Assembly (NCBI RefSeq): GCF_013394165.1
Contig: NZ_CP041330.1
Coordinates: 2,286,501-2,350,500 of the forward strand
Length of the DNA: 64,000 nt
Origin: Pseudoalteromonas sp. Scap06
GTDB lineage: Bacteria; Pseudomonadota; Gammaproteobacteria; Enterobacterales; Alteromonadaceae
Direction: 5' to 3'
The position numbers were made by a program, and so were the translations under genes. The notes under the pieces are model-generated. The model was not told the DNA's origin, did no database searches, and worked only from the letters and a program-made list of their open reading frames with translations. Positions 29,045 to 38,482 of this stretch are shown piece after piece (position 1 is the first letter of the stretch; the number at the start of each line of letters is the position of its first letter).

Positions 29045-29126
29045 ACTTATTTAATTCCTTATGCGCTTATACTTATTCTAAGAAAAGCATAATGATCATT
29101 TTTAGCTAATTAAGAACCACAAACTA

Positions 29127-29171
29127 AAATGGCCCGGGCACACTGCATAAACAGAGTAACACGAGCCATTT
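29127..29171 (-). terminator. Imperfect hairpin between tig and clpP
   Basis: AAATGGC (29127-29133) pairs with GCCATTT (29165-29171), with further interrupted pairing inside. On the reverse strand it is followed by a short T stretch, so it is a weak terminator or attenuator after tig. Confidence 0.5.
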
Positions 29172-29203
29172 AATCGTTAGCGAGCGCTTAAGTCAATGAC
29201 TTA

Positions 29204-30508
29204 TTATGCACCTTGCTGTGGATTCATGATGTCATCAAATGCTTTTTCAACATCAGTCACAGTTGCTTTAGCTAAAATAGCTTCAACAGCTTGCTCTTCC
29301 ATTGCTACATTACGCATTTGTTGCATTAGTTGATCATTTGCTTTGTAGTATTCTACCACTTCAGTTGGATCTTCGTATGCAGATGCTACAGTAGCGATAA
29401 GTGCTTCAACTTTAGCGTCATCAACTTTGATGTCGTTTGCTTTGATCACTTCGCCTAATAATAGGCCAGTTTTAACTCGTGTAACTGCTTGCTCATGGAA
29501 CAATTCAGCTGGAAGCTCAGGCATATTTTGACCGTTACCACCAAAACGTTGAGCAGCTTGCTCACGTAAAGCGTCAACTTCTTGGTCGATTAATGCTTTA
29601 GGCACTTCAACTTCGTTTTGCTCTAAAAGACCTTTGATTGCTTGATCTTTTACGTTAGCTTTAACCGCTTGGTCTAGCTCACGTGTCATGTTCTTTTTAA
29701 CTTCTTCTTTAAGCGCGTCTACGCCGCCTTCGGCAACACCGAATTTAGTTGCAAACTCATCGCTTAATTCAGGTAATTCTTGCGCTTCAACTTTTTTCAC
29801 TGTGATAGTGAATTGAGCCGCTTTACCTTTTAAGTTTTCAGCGTGGTAATCTTCAGGGAAGTTTACGTCAGCAACAACTTCTTCGCCTGCTTTTTTGCCT
29901 ACGATGTTGTCTTCAAAACCTGGGATCATACGACCTTGGCCAAGTTCTAATGGGAAATCTTCAGCTTTACCGCCTTCGAATTCTTCACCATCGATAGTAC
30001 CAACGAAATCAACCGTTACACGGTCATTTGCGCCAGCAGCTCCATCAACGTCAGCCCAAGAAGCGTGTTGCTTACGAAGTGTCTCTAGCATGTTTGCTAA
30101 ATCTTCGTCAGTTACTTCTACCGCTGGTTTTTCAACAGCAATTTTCTCTAAACCTTGAACTTCAACTTCAGGGTAAACTTCAAATGTTGCTGAGAATTCT
30201 AAATCTTTACCTGCTTCAAGTGCTTTTGGTGCAAATGTAGGTGCGCCAGCAGGGTTAATTTTTTCAGCAACAATTGCTTCAATGTAATTACGTTGCATTA
30301 CTTCGCCAGCAACTTCTTGACGAACAGCTGGTCCGAAACGCTTGTTGATTACTGATACTGGTACTTTACCAGCACGGAAACCGTCGATACGCTGCGTTTT
30401 TGACAGTTGTTGTAAGCGTTTTTTTACTTCGGTCTCAACGTTCTCTGCAGGAACGGTGATGGTCAGACGGCGCTCAAGGCCTTGAGTCGTCTCAACAGAA
30501 ACTTGCAT
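29204..30508 (-). CDS. tig: Trigger factor
   Basis: Ribosome-associated chaperone with prolyl isomerase activity that meets nascent chains. 434 residues (E. coli 432): the N-terminal ribosome-binding tail includes the signature GFRAGKVP near 43-50, followed by the FKBP-type domain (about 150-245; [20 protein letters not shown]) and a C-terminal helical chaperone domain. The ATG at 30508 has GAGGTAA upstream. First gene of tig-clpP-clpX. Confidence 0.97.
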   Translation of the reverse strand: MQVSVETTQGLERRLTITVPAENVETEVKKRLQQLSKTQRIDGFRAGKVPVSVINKRFGPAVRQEVAGEVMQRNYIEAIVAEKINPAGAPTFAPKALEAGKDLEFSATFEVYPEVEVQGLEKIAVEKPAVEVTDEDLANMLETLRKQHASWADVDGAAGANDRVTVDFVGTIDGEEFEGGKAEDFPLELGQGRMIPGFEDNIVGKKAGEEVVADVNFPEDYHAENLKGKAAQFTITVKKVEAQELPELSDEFATKFGVAEGGVDALKEEVKKNMTRELDQAVKANVKDQAIKGLLEQNEVEVPKALIDQEVDALREQAAQRFGGNGQNMPELPAELFHEQAVTRVKTGLLLGEVIKANDIKVDDAKVEALIATVASAYEDPTEVVEYYKANDQLMQQMRNVAMEEQAVEAILAKATVTDVEKAFDDIMNPQQGA

Positions 30509-30860
30509 GATTTACCTCAATATTCAATTTTGGCGACTTTTCGCCTTCATTACAAACAAAGTAATCTATAGGCGTCTTGATAAAATTCAAGCCTTAGAGC
30601 TTAAAAAAATCCGTCGCTACCAGGAGATACCATTGCTGCTCTGCCCTAGGGCACTATATTTTTAAACAAATAGACGCGGCATTATAACCTAATATTCATG
30701 ATAGTCGAGTGTGGGGGGCAATTATTTGGGGTAGATCAGGGTAGATAACGACTAAGCGAATAAAAAACAGGCTAATTCAACTGTATAGAATGAATTGGAG
30801 CAAAAATAGAGTTATTTTAGATGAAATATAGAGATTTAGAATATAGAACTTAAGGGGAAA
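30509..30860. other. Intergenic region between tig and tRNA operon (352 bases)
   Basis: No gene seen. It holds the tig leader with a perfect 12-base palindrome at 30642-30653 and the tig promoter. The part at 30709-30860, just after the last tRNA in transcription order, is A-rich and shows no clear hairpin terminator. Confidence 0.7.
30681..30708 (-). promoter_or_regulatory. tig promoter
   Basis: Reverse-strand -10 TATAAT (30681-30686) and a weaker -35 TCGACT (30703-30708) with a 16-base spacer; the leader to tig is about 165 bases. Confidence 0.6.
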
Positions 30861-30937
30861 TGGTCGGCGATGCAGGATTTGAACCTGCGACCCCTTGGAC
30901 CCAAACCAAGTGCGCTACCAAACTGCGCTAATCGCCG
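30861..30937 (-). tRNA. tRNA-Pro (UGG), copy 3 of the operon
   Basis: 77 bases with encoded CCA. The acceptor stem CGGCGAT pairs with ATCGCCG; the anticodon stem-loop has TGG in TTTGGGT, and the T-loop GTTCAAATC is present. Identical base for base to the copies at 30994 and 31321. Last gene of the operon. Confidence 0.98.
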
Positions 30938-30993
30938 ATATAAATATTTTCTCGAATACTTAAACTTAGGATTTAAGACCACTTATAAGAAAG

Positions 30994-31070
30994 TGGTCGG
31001 CGATGCAGGATTTGAACCTGCGACCCCTTGGACCCAAACCAAGTGCGCTACCAAACTGCGCTAATCGCCG
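30994..31070 (-). tRNA. tRNA-Pro (UGG), copy 2 of the operon
   Basis: 77 bases with encoded CCA and anticodon TGG, identical to the neighbouring copies. Separated from the copy at 30861 by a 56-base A/T-rich spacer with no sequence shared with the other spacers. Confidence 0.98.
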
Positions 31071-31088
31071 ATATTCTTTTTTGTAAAT

Positions 31089-31165
31089 TGGGGTGACTGA
31101 TGGGGCTCGAACCCACGACAACCGGAATCACAATCCGGGGCTCTACCAACTGAGCTACAATCACC
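31089..31165 (-). tRNA. tRNA-His (GUG)
   Basis: 77 bases including the extra 5' G (position -1) opposite the discriminator C, the hallmark of tRNA-His, and encoded CCA. The anticodon loop TTGTGAT gives GTG. Acceptor stem GTGATTG pairs with CAGTCAC, with one G-T pair. Confidence 0.98.
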
Positions 31166-31188
31166 ACGGCATTACAGTGTTTTCAAAA

Positions 31189-31265
<77 letters not shown>

Positions 31266-31320
31266 ATCGAAAACTTCATAGTTCACTAGTAAGTTAAATT
31301 GTTATGACTAAACATAAAAA

Positions 31321-31397
31321 TGGTCGGCGATGCAGGATTTGAACCTGCGACCCCTTGGACCCAAACCAAGTGCGCTACCAAACTGCGCTAATCGCCG
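31321..31397 (-). tRNA. tRNA-Pro (UGG), copy 1 of the operon
   Basis: 77 bases with encoded CCA and anticodon TGG, identical to the other two copies. First gene of the operon, directly after the leader hairpin at 31408-31433. Confidence 0.98.
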
Positions 31398-31744
31398 ATA
31401 CTTACTATTGTCTGCGAGTGACCTCGTTGACAACGGGGTGCATAATAGTGATTTGACCGTGTTAGGTCAAACGTTTTTTTAAGAAAACAAATCAATTGCT
31501 CATTTTTAGTTCATAATGGTCAAATATTACGATACAGGGATAAAATTTAAACTCTTTTTTAAATTCGGGGGCTTATAATTTAAAAGCAACTTGGCGCTCA
31601 ACCGCTTTTCTGCGAAAATAGCCGCCATATTAAAAAATGAGTAAGGTAAAGGTCTTTTTCTTTATCGGCATTTTAACCCCTATATATGCATTCGTTTTTT
31701 AAATGTATCGGTATCAAGTTAATTAACCTAATTAAAGGTCACCC
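31398..31744. other. Divergent region between tRNA operon and folD (347 bases)
   Basis: No gene seen. On the tRNA side is a leader inverted repeat (31408-31412 and 31429-31433 as outer arms, with an inner CGAG/CTCG pair) likely used for RNA processing, then the tRNA promoter. The folD side is A/T-rich, with a TATAAT at 31575-31580 but no convincing -35. Confidence 0.6.
31442..31470 (-). promoter_or_regulatory. tRNA operon promoter
   Basis: Reverse strand -35 TTGACC (31465-31470), 17-base spacer, -10 TATTAT (31442-31447), followed by GCACCCCG, a GC-rich discriminator typical of stringent control. The -35 is one arm of an inverted repeat TTGACC-N6-GGTCAA (31453-31470). Confidence 0.85.
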
Positions 31745-32599
31745 ATGACGGCAAACATCATTGATGGTAAAGCAGTAGCAAAACAAGTACGTAGCGCAGT
31801 GGCTGAACGAGTTTCAGAACGTGTTACACAAAACCTTAGAGCCCCAGGATTAGCTGTGGTGCTTGTTGGACAAGACCCAGCAAGCCAAGTTTACGTTGGT
31901 TCAAAACGTAAAGCCTGTGAAGAAGTTGGTTTTATTTCTAAATCATTTGATTTGCCCGCAGACACAACAGAGCAAGCGCTATTAGCATTAATTGATGAAT
32001 TGAATGTTGATGGCGAAGTTGACGGTATTTTAGTGCAACTTCCTTTACCTGCAGGCTTAGACGCAGAAAAAATTCTTGAGCGTATTACCCCGCATAAAGA
32101 TGTTGATGGCTTTCACCCTTATAACATTGGTCGTTTAGCGCAGCGTATGCCTGCCCTTCGCCCATGTACGCCAAAGGGTATTATCACCTTATTAGATTCA
32201 ACCGGCGTGCGTTACAAAGGCATGCACGCAGTGGTAGTGGGTGCCTCTAATATTGTGGGTCGCCCTATGTCACTTGAACTGTTGTTAGCTGGCTGTACGA
32301 CTACTGTTTGTCATAAGTTCACACAAGATTTAGAAACCCATGTTCGCCGTGCTGACTTATTGGTTGTTGCTGTAGGCAAACCAGAGTTTATTCCGGGTGA
32401 CTGGATAAAAGAAGGCGCGATTGTTATTGATGTGGGTATTAACCGTTTAGACAACGGTAAGTTAGTGGGTGACGTTGAATACGCTACTGCAGAACAAAAA
32501 GCTGACTTTATTACCCCTGTACCTGGCGGCGTAGGCCCGATGACAGTTGCTAGCTTAATTGAAAATACGTTAGAAGCGTGTGAGAAATATCACAGCTAA
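31745..32599 (+). CDS. folD: Methylenetetrahydrofolate dehydrogenase / cyclohydrolase
   Basis: Interconverts 5,10-methylene-, methenyl- and 10-formyl-tetrahydrofolate with NADP. The 284-residue product (E. coli 288) has the catalytic segment [13 protein letters not shown] with its lysine near residue 54, the LPLP motif ([10 protein letters not shown]), and the Rossmann segment [13 protein letters not shown]. The AAAGGT box lies a few bases before the ATG at 31745. Confidence 0.97.
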   Translation: MTANIIDGKAVAKQVRSAVAERVSERVTQNLRAPGLAVVLVGQDPASQVYVGSKRKACEEVGFISKSFDLPADTTEQALLALIDELNVDGEVDGILVQLPLPAGLDAEKILERITPHKDVDGFHPYNIGRLAQRMPALRPCTPKGIITLLDSTGVRYKGMHAVVVGASNIVGRPMSLELLLAGCTTTVCHKFTQDLETHVRRADLLVVAVGKPEFIPGDWIKEGAIVIDVGINRLDNGKLVGDVEYATAEQKADFITPVPGGVGPMTVASLIENTLEACEKYHS

Positions 32600-32620
32600 T
32601 AAATAAAAATAAAGTAATCC

Positions 32621-32645
32621 AAAGCCCGCTTAATTGCGGGCTTTT
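32621..32645 (+). terminator. folD terminator, overlapping the end of the EamA gene
   Basis: AAAGCCCGC and GCGGGCTTT arms with a TTAATT loop and T-run. The converging EamA gene ends inside it: its stop codon TAA lies in the loop. Confidence 0.9.
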
Positions 32646-33526
32646 TGTATCATCATTCTTCGTTTTATTAAGTCCAAGCCTTGTGGCAAAACCGAAAACA
32701 CAATCATTAATAACATAATCGCGTACTGCCAATTTGCATACTGCTCGTTAATTAATATTCCTGCACATAAAATACCGGCAATTGGGTTGGCTATAGTGCC
32801 AAAAGTAAATTCAACAACTGACATTCGTCCTAATAACCAAACATATAGGATGTAAGCCAAAGCAGTATTAGGTACCACCAGCCAAAATAACGCCAGCCAT
32901 TGCGTGATATTTATTGATGCAGTTAAAAATTGATACTGCTGTGGTGCAAAATAGAAAGCTTGAACCATAGCGGCAATTGCTAGCAAACTGCCACCAATGA
33001 TTAGCTGCCACGTGAGTACCGTCCACCAGTGAACTTTAGCCGTTACTTTTTGTACCAGCGTACTGCCTATCACAATAGTTAATAACGCCCCTATCAGCGC
33101 CAAAATCCCCAAAACATTAAGTGCTACATGTTGTGGATCAAATAAGCGCCATGCTAAAACCACTAAAGCAAGCGCACAAATACCTTGCACTAGCGCTGGC
33201 TGTTGTCGCTTTACAAGCCATGCATATAATAATGCAACCACAGGGACAGATACCATACCCACGCCAGCAATAGCTGCTGGTAGGTTAATTGCCATTACAA
33301 AAATAAAACTAAAAAATAGCGCAATATTAATCGTGCCGATTAAAAAGATGCCAGGCCATTGCTTTTCTGTTGGCCAAGAGGGTTTAAATAACAACAATAA
33401 TAAACCAGCAGGAAGTGCACGTATGGCCCCTAATAAGATTGGCGGCCACTCTGGGGTTGCGTATTTAGTTACCGCATAAGTCGTTCCCCATAAAAAAGCA
33501 GGGATCATGGCAAGTAAAATATTCAT
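32630..33526 (-). CDS. EamA-family (DMT) membrane transporter
   Basis: Ten-helix inner-membrane transporter of the drug/metabolite superfamily, 298 residues with two EamA repeats (about 1-135 and 145-290). The first begins MNILLAMIPAFLWGTTYAVT, the second with the LALIGALLTIVIGSTLV helix. Such proteins export amino acids or metabolites; the substrate cannot be told from sequence. Single gene, convergent with folD. Confidence 0.88.
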   Translation of the reverse strand: MNILLAMIPAFLWGTTYAVTKYATPEWPPILLGAIRALPAGLLLLLFKPSWPTEKQWPGIFLIGTINIALFFSFIFVMAINLPAAIAGVGMVSVPVVALLYAWLVKRQQPALVQGICALALVVLAWRLFDPQHVALNVLGILALIGALLTIVIGSTLVQKVTAKVHWWTVLTWQLIIGGSLLAIAAMVQAFYFAPQQYQFLTASINITQWLALFWLVVPNTALAYILYVWLLGRMSVVEFTFGTIANPIAGILCAGILINEQYANWQYAIMLLMIVFSVLPQGLDLIKRRMMIQKARN

Positions 33527-33637
33527 TAATTTTCCATTTTTAAATTGATGAATGCGAGTTTAAAACCTCAACCATAATTGAGGTCAACAATATCAATTTT
33601 ATTAAAAGCATAATCAATTTAATGCAATTGATATAAC

Positions 33638-33670
33638 AAAAAAGGGTTACCCAATGGCAACCCTTTTTTT
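33638..33670 (-). terminator. cysS terminator
   Basis: GGGTT(A)CC pairs with GG(C)AACCC across a CAAT loop, flanked by six A and seven T. One internal mismatch. Confidence 0.85.
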
Positions 33671-33713
33671 GTGATCAGCGCGTTATGGCTAAATACGCAA
33701 AGGTTAAAAGTCC

Positions 33714-35093
33714 CTATGCTTTACGCCACGTTGTTTTTCCCGCTGAATCTTCAAGTATTACACCCAGTGCATTTAAAGCATCGCGAGCTTCATCAGCTGC
33801 AGCCCAATTTTTACTGGCACGTGCGTCATTACGTTTTACAATCAATGCCTCAATTTCAGCCACTTCATCATCGTTTTGACCGCCTTGTAAAAATGCTTCA
33901 GGTGCTTGTTGAGCAATACCAAGTATTTCACCTAAGCTGCGTAGAATAAAGGCTAAATGTCCTGCTTTTTCGCTATCACTTTCTTTTACTCGGTTTAGCT
34001 CTTTAGCAACTTCAAATACAACCGGTAATGCTTCTGGCGAATTAAAGTCATCATTCATAGCTTTTCTAAACTTAGCTACATACTCATTACCCTCAAGCTC
34101 ACATTCAACTGGCTCAACACCACGTAATGCCGTGTAAATACGCTCAAGTGATGAACGTGCTTGGTCTAAGTTTTCTTGCGAGTAATTAAGTTGACTGCGG
34201 TAATGGCCAGAAATTAAAAAGTAACGAACCGACTCAGCATCGTATTGCTTTAATACTTCACGAACGGTAAAAAAGTTATCTAATGATTTAGACATCTTTT
34301 CTTTGTTCACTTGAACCATACCGGTATGGATCCAAGTATTAACGTATTGGCCGTTGTTAGCACAGCATGATTGCGCGATTTCGTTTTCGTGGTGCGGAAA
34401 CTGTAGGTCTGAACCACCACCATGAATATCAAAGTGCTCACCTAGGTGCTTTGAACTCATCGCTGAACATTCTATGTGCCAACCAGGGCGACCCTCACCC
34501 CAAGGTGATGACCACGATGGCTCCCCTGCTTTAGCTTTTTTCCATAAAACAAAATCAAGAGGATCGTCTTTATCTTGTGCTACTTCCACACGTGAGCCCG
34601 ATTGCAGCATGGTTAAATCTTGCTGTGAAAGTGCTCCGTATTGCTCAAAGGTTGATACATCAAATAAAACGTCGCCATCGGTTGCAACATAAGCATGGCC
34701 TTTGGCAATCAAACGCTCAACCATGGCAATAATTTCATCCATGTGACCTGTAACCGTTGGCTCTACATCAGGACGTAGCATATTTAAGCTGTCAAAGTCT
34801 TCATGCATGGCTTTAGTCATACGCACGGTTAAGTCGTTAATGGCTTCACCGTTCTCATTTGCGCGCTTGATAATTTTATCGTCTACATCGGTAATATTAC
34901 GCACGTACTTTAAATCGTAACCTAAGTGACGAAGGTAGCGAACAATCACATCAAAACCCACAAATGTGCGTGCATGGCCAATGTGGCAGTAATCATAAAT
35001 GGTGATACCACACACATACATGTCGATTTTTCCATCAACCATAGGTTTAAATTGTTCTTTTTGGCGTGTCAGTGTGTTGTATATTTGTACCAT
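33714..35093 (-). CDS. cysS: Cysteinyl-tRNA synthetase
   Basis: Class I synthetase charging tRNA-Cys. The 459 residues (E. coli 461) have zinc ligand C28, HIGH at residues 37-40, the KMSKS loop ([10 protein letters not shown] near 266-275) and the zinc-site segment HHENEIAQS. Start [15 protein letters not shown]. Single gene, divergent from ppiB. Confidence 0.98.
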   Translation of the reverse strand: MVQIYNTLTRQKEQFKPMVDGKIDMYVCGITIYDYCHIGHARTFVGFDVIVRYLRHLGYDLKYVRNITDVDDKIIKRANENGEAINDLTVRMTKAMHEDFDSLNMLRPDVEPTVTGHMDEIIAMVERLIAKGHAYVATDGDVLFDVSTFEQYGALSQQDLTMLQSGSRVEVAQDKDDPLDFVLWKKAKAGEPSWSSPWGEGRPGWHIECSAMSSKHLGEHFDIHGGGSDLQFPHHENEIAQSCCANNGQYVNTWIHTGMVQVNKEKMSKSLDNFFTVREVLKQYDAESVRYFLISGHYRSQLNYSQENLDQARSSLERIYTALRGVEPVECELEGNEYVAKFRKAMNDDFNSPEALPVVFEVAKELNRVKESDSEKAGHLAFILRSLGEILGIAQQAPEAFLQGGQNDDEVAEIEALIVKRNDARASKNWAAADEARDALNALGVILEDSAGKTTWRKA

Positions 35094-35174
35094 TTAGTTG
35101 CTTTCCTTCACGATTAACAGAAAAGCTATGTTACCACTTGCTAAGCATGGGCTCTAGCGGTTTATCAAAGCACT

Positions 35175-35203
35175 TTGTTAATCTGGGTCAACTACGATAA
35201 AAT
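35175..35203 (+). promoter_or_regulatory. ppiB promoter
   Basis: TTGTTA (35175-35180), 17-base spacer, TAAAAT (35198-35203). It lies about 35 bases before the ppiB start and shows that the longer open frame beginning here is not translated. Confidence 0.75.
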
Positions 35204-35237
35204 AGCGCCAATATTCAAACCAGCTATAGGAAATCTC

Positions 35238-35729
35238 ATGGTTGTTCTACACACAAACTTTGGTGATATCACCATTAAAATGCACGAAAGCGAAGCTCCA
35301 AATACAGTAAAAAACTTTTTAGAGTATGCAAACTCAGGTTTTTATAACGGCACTATTTTTCATCGTGTAATTGATGGTTTTATGGTTCAAGGCGGTGGTT
35401 TTGCATCGGGTATGGAACAAAAAGAAGTAAACGACCCAATTGAAAATGAAGCTAACAACGGCCTATCTAACAAAGTAGGTACTTTAGCAATGGCGCGTAC
35501 GCCTGATCCACACTCAGCTACAGCGCAATTTTTCATTAACGTGAATAACAACGACTTTTTAAACCACAGCAGCGAAACGTCGCAAGGCTGGGGTTACTGT
35601 GTGTTTGCTGAAGTAGTAGAGGGCATGGACGTAGTAAATAAAATCAAAGGTGTTGCTACAGGTAGCAATGGCTTTCACCAAGATGTACCACTTGAAGATG
35701 TGGTAATTGAAAGTGTAACTGTAAGCTAA
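35238..35729 (+). CDS. ppiB: Peptidyl-prolyl cis-trans isomerase B (cyclophilin)
   Basis: Cytoplasmic cyclophilin catalysing proline isomerisation. Starting at the ATG at 35238 (AGGAAA upstream) it is 163 residues, like E. coli PpiB (164), and begins [20 protein letters not shown]. Active-site segments [13 protein letters not shown] and ATAQFFIN are present. The frame extends upstream to 35175, but that stretch is the promoter. Confidence 0.95.
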   Translation: MVVLHTNFGDITIKMHESEAPNTVKNFLEYANSGFYNGTIFHRVIDGFMVQGGGFASGMEQKEVNDPIENEANNGLSNKVGTLAMARTPDPHSATAQFFINVNNNDFLNHSSETSQGWGYCVFAEVVEGMDVVNKIKGVATGSNGFHQDVPLEDVVIESVTVS

Positions 35730-35757
35730 AACCCCCTTTATTCTTCAAAGAATACAT

Positions 35758-35780
35758 AAAGCGGGTATTCACCCGCTTTT
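35758..35780 (+). terminator. ppiB terminator
   Basis: AAAGCGGGT and ACCCGCTTT arms with a four-base loop and a T-run, 18 bases before lpxH. lpxH therefore depends on read-through or its own promoter. Confidence 0.85.
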
Positions 35781-35797
35781 ATTTAACTGGAATCACC

Positions 35798-36532
35798 ATG
35801 ACTCGCCAAACCTACTTTATTGCAGATTTACATTTGAGTGAAAATCGCCCTGATATTACAGCGGCATTTTTTAAATTTTTACACTCCCATATTGTTCCTC
35901 AAAAAGTAGACGCCCTATATATTTTAGGTGATTTTTTTGAAGTCTGGGTTGGTGACGATTATGTAAGCGAACTATCAGCAGCAGTGGCCAAACAATTAAA
36001 AGCAGTTAATAACTCGGGCATACCTATTTATTTTGTACACGGTAATCGCGATTTTATCATGCGCACAAAATATGCAAACATGGCAGGAATGACTCTACTC
36101 GATGAGCAAACAGTGATCGACCTTTACGGCACACCCACGGTAATTTTACATGGTGATGAAATGTGTACTCAAGATATTGAATATCAAAAGTTTCGTCAAA
36201 AAAGTCGTGGTTGGTGGTGGCCCAAATTAATGCTTGCTATGCCATTATGGTATCGAAAAAAAATAGCCCGCGATGCGCGTGAAAAAAGTAAACTTAGCCA
36301 AGCAGACAAACCTATAGAAATACTGGATGTAGTGCAAAGCGCGGTACTCGAAACCTTTGCTAAGCATAACGTGGCTAATATGATCCACGGCCATACTCAC
36401 CGCCCTAATGTACATACCTATGAAGTTAATAACCAAACCCTTACTCGTACAGTATTGGGCGATTGGTATACTCAAGGTTCGTATTTAGTGATTACTCCCG
36501 AGTCACAACAATTAATTTCAACGCCTTTATAA
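35798..36532 (+). CDS. lpxH: UDP-2,3-diacylglucosamine hydrolase
   Basis: Cleaves UDP-2,3-diacylglucosamine to lipid X and UMP in lipid A synthesis, at the inner membrane surface. The 244-residue metallophosphoesterase shows the metal motifs DLHLSE (D10, H12), GDFFEVW near 46-52, GNRDF near 83-87, LHGDEM, and the C-terminal GHTHRP. Gene order ppiB-lpxH is conserved in gammaproteobacteria. Convergent with the histidine kinase, with a 12-base gap. Confidence 0.96.
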   Translation: MTRQTYFIADLHLSENRPDITAAFFKFLHSHIVPQKVDALYILGDFFEVWVGDDYVSELSAAVAKQLKAVNNSGIPIYFVHGNRDFIMRTKYANMAGMTLLDEQTVIDLYGTPTVILHGDEMCTQDIEYQKFRQKSRGWWWPKLMLAMPLWYRKKIARDAREKSKLSQADKPIEILDVVQSAVLETFAKHNVANMIHGHTHRPNVHTYEVNNQTLTRTVLGDWYTQGSYLVITPESQQLISTPL

Positions 36533-36544
36533 CGTCCCTAGTAA

Positions 36545-38482
36545 TTAATCGTAATCAGACTTTGCGGTTAACTCAGGCAAGGTAATAATAAATTGTGTTT
36601 TAAAATAGGCATCGCTTTGTGGTTCTGAATGAAGTTTGATGTCTCCTTTCAAAACTTGTGTTACCCATTGGTGCACCATATATAAACCTAAGCCCGTATT
36701 ACCTTTACCTCGTGCGGTTGTATAAAAAGGCTCAAATATATCTGCTTTAGTCTCATTATTTACTCCTTTACCATTATCTGACACGCTAAGCCTTACGCTA
36801 TTATTTGTCGCTTGCTCTACTTTTATTTCTATCACTCCCTCCTGCTTTTCATCAAAAGCGTGATTTAGCGCATTAATTACAAGGTTTTCGACCACCTGAG
36901 AAATAATCCCCGGCAAACTAATCACCTGTTTTTTGAGCAAGAAAATAGTTTTCACTTTTATCGGTGAATTTTTTAATCTGGAATTTAATGACAATAATAA
37001 CTCTTGAATGATTTTTTCAATATCACATGCAATAAATTCATCGTTATGGCGATCAATGGCCATTTTTTTAAAACTTTTCACTAATACTGCGGTTTTATTT
37101 AAGTTAACTTTAGCTAGTGCTAGGTTCTCACCAATACTGGTTGTTGTTTCCTCTAACGTTGATTTAGTCAGCCCCTCCCTCATCGCCGCATTTAATTTAG
37201 CTAATGCCATATCTGCATTAGAAACAGAAATAACGGCTCCACCAATGGGTGTATTCATTTCATGAGCAACTCCTGCTACGAGCAATCCTAATGAGGATAG
37301 TTTTTGCGCTTCAATTAGTCCTTCTTGTAGCTGTTGTTGCTGCTTTATGGTGGCATCAAGCTCTCGGTTCACTATATCTAGTTCTATCTTTTCTATATGT
37401 AATTTATGCGAGAGGGTTAACAGCTTATTTTGAAACTTATACTCACGATAAATAAAGCCAAAACTAATTAAACACAGTAATCCACTACACAAAAACGCAA
37501 ACTGTAAGGCTTTCACCTGTCCAGTTATTAGTAATTCATCAGGACTACTTATTAAAATAATTAACTCTTTATCGGTGTCACTAATTCTGCCTTTGTTCTC
37601 GCGCAGTGAAAAAATAGAAAAACGTCGGTAAGTATAGAGGTTATGGTCAAAAAAGTGCGAACCATACTCGACTTTGCCACCAATAATTTGCTGCCAGAGC
37701 CGAGGCTCTTGAATAGCAAGCGTTTGCTCATTTTTACCATACATAAACCCCCATTCTAAATCTTCATCACTATTTAATAACCAAAAACCATTATGATTCA
37801 AAATGCTTATATGGGTACTTTTTTGGCTATAGCTTTTGATCTGATTAAATAGATAATCTAAGTTAAAGTTAACCACCAATAGGCCATCTAATAGGTAATT
37901 TTCTTGATTGGTACGGTAGGTTACGCGGATTGATGGTTGATGAGGTTTTATGATTTTGTTGTGTTCAATGTTTAAATCTATTTCTGTAGCAAAAATGTCA
38001 GGCGCACTGATCTGCATCCCTTTTTGAAAGTAGTAACGGTTTTGCTTATTTTGCAAACCATCAGGCGATACAATTTCGCCAACACCATTCACTGCGTTAA
38101 TGCGGTATTGCTCTTGCCCTTGCTTATCGAGCCAGCGAATTTGGGCTATGTTAGTAGAGATAGCCGCAAAATTTAAAAAATAATTATTTATTTCATCTCT
38201 GCTTCGCATTTGTTGCAAAGGCTTGTTTTGTGCATCGCTTTTTAAAACTGGGCCTTGAGCCAAAATACGAGTTAGCTTTTTAATGCTGCTGAGCTCTTTG
38301 GAGAAATCACTACTAATTAGTACTAACTTTTCATCTTGCTGAGCTTTAATGGTGTTTATTTTTTCTTGATATATTTGTTCGTATATAAGCCAACCAATAA
38401 AGAAGGTAATGAATAAACTGAATAGCAATTTAACTAGCACACTTTTTTTTGTACCAACAGGCAAACTATTAATGCTATTCAT
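36545..38482 (-). CDS. Membrane sensor histidine kinase
   Basis: 645-residue two-component kinase. A transmembrane helix (about 17-37), a periplasmic sensing region of roughly 280 residues (Cache-like by size and position, inferred) and a second helix near 325-347 lead to a coiled coil rich in glutamine and then the kinase core. H407 in GVAHEMNTPIGG is the phosphorylated histidine, of the HEMNTP type; N-box NLVINALNHAF, G1 DNGKGV and G2 GNTGLGL are intact. The gene overlaps the end of the receiver-EAL gene by eight bases, so the pair is co-translated and very probably one signalling pathway. The signal is unknown. Confidence 0.9.
   Translation of the reverse strand: MNSINSLPVGTKKSVLVKLLFSLFITFFIGWLIYEQIYQEKINTIKAQQDEKLVLISSDFSKELSSIKKLTRILAQGPVLKSDAQNKPLQQMRSRDEINNYFLNFAAISTNIAQIRWLDKQGQEQYRINAVNGVGEIVSPDGLQNKQNRYYFQKGMQISAPDIFATEIDLNIEHNKIIKPHQPSIRVTYRTNQENYLLDGLLVVNFNLDYLFNQIKSYSQKSTHISILNHNGFWLLNSDEDLEWGFMYGKNEQTLAIQEPRLWQQIIGGKVEYGSHFFDHNLYTYRRFSIFSLRENKGRISDTDKELIILISSPDELLITGQVKALQFAFLCSGLLCLISFGFIYREYKFQNKLLTLSHKLHIEKIELDIVNRELDATIKQQQQLQEGLIEAQKLSSLGLLVAGVAHEMNTPIGGAVISVSNADMALAKLNAAMREGLTKSTLEETTTSIGENLALAKVNLNKTAVLVKSFKKMAIDRHNDEFIACDIEKIIQELLLSLNSRLKNSPIKVKTIFLLKKQVISLPGIISQVVENLVINALNHAFDEKQEGVIEIKVEQATNNSVRLSVSDNGKGVNNETKADIFEPFYTTARGKGNTGLGLYMVHQWVTQVLKGDIKLHSEPQSDAYFKTQFIITLPELTAKSDYD

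Noticed and set aside
30870..31064. 64-codon open frame on the + strand across two tRNA-Pro genes
   Set aside because: It is antisense to tRNA genes; its repeated GFEPATPWTQTKCATKLR-type peptide is a well-known false protein from tRNA-Pro.
35175..35237. 21-residue N-terminal extension of ppiB
   Set aside because: It begins at the -35 element of the ppiB promoter and lacks a ribosome-binding site; the family N-terminus starts at 35238.
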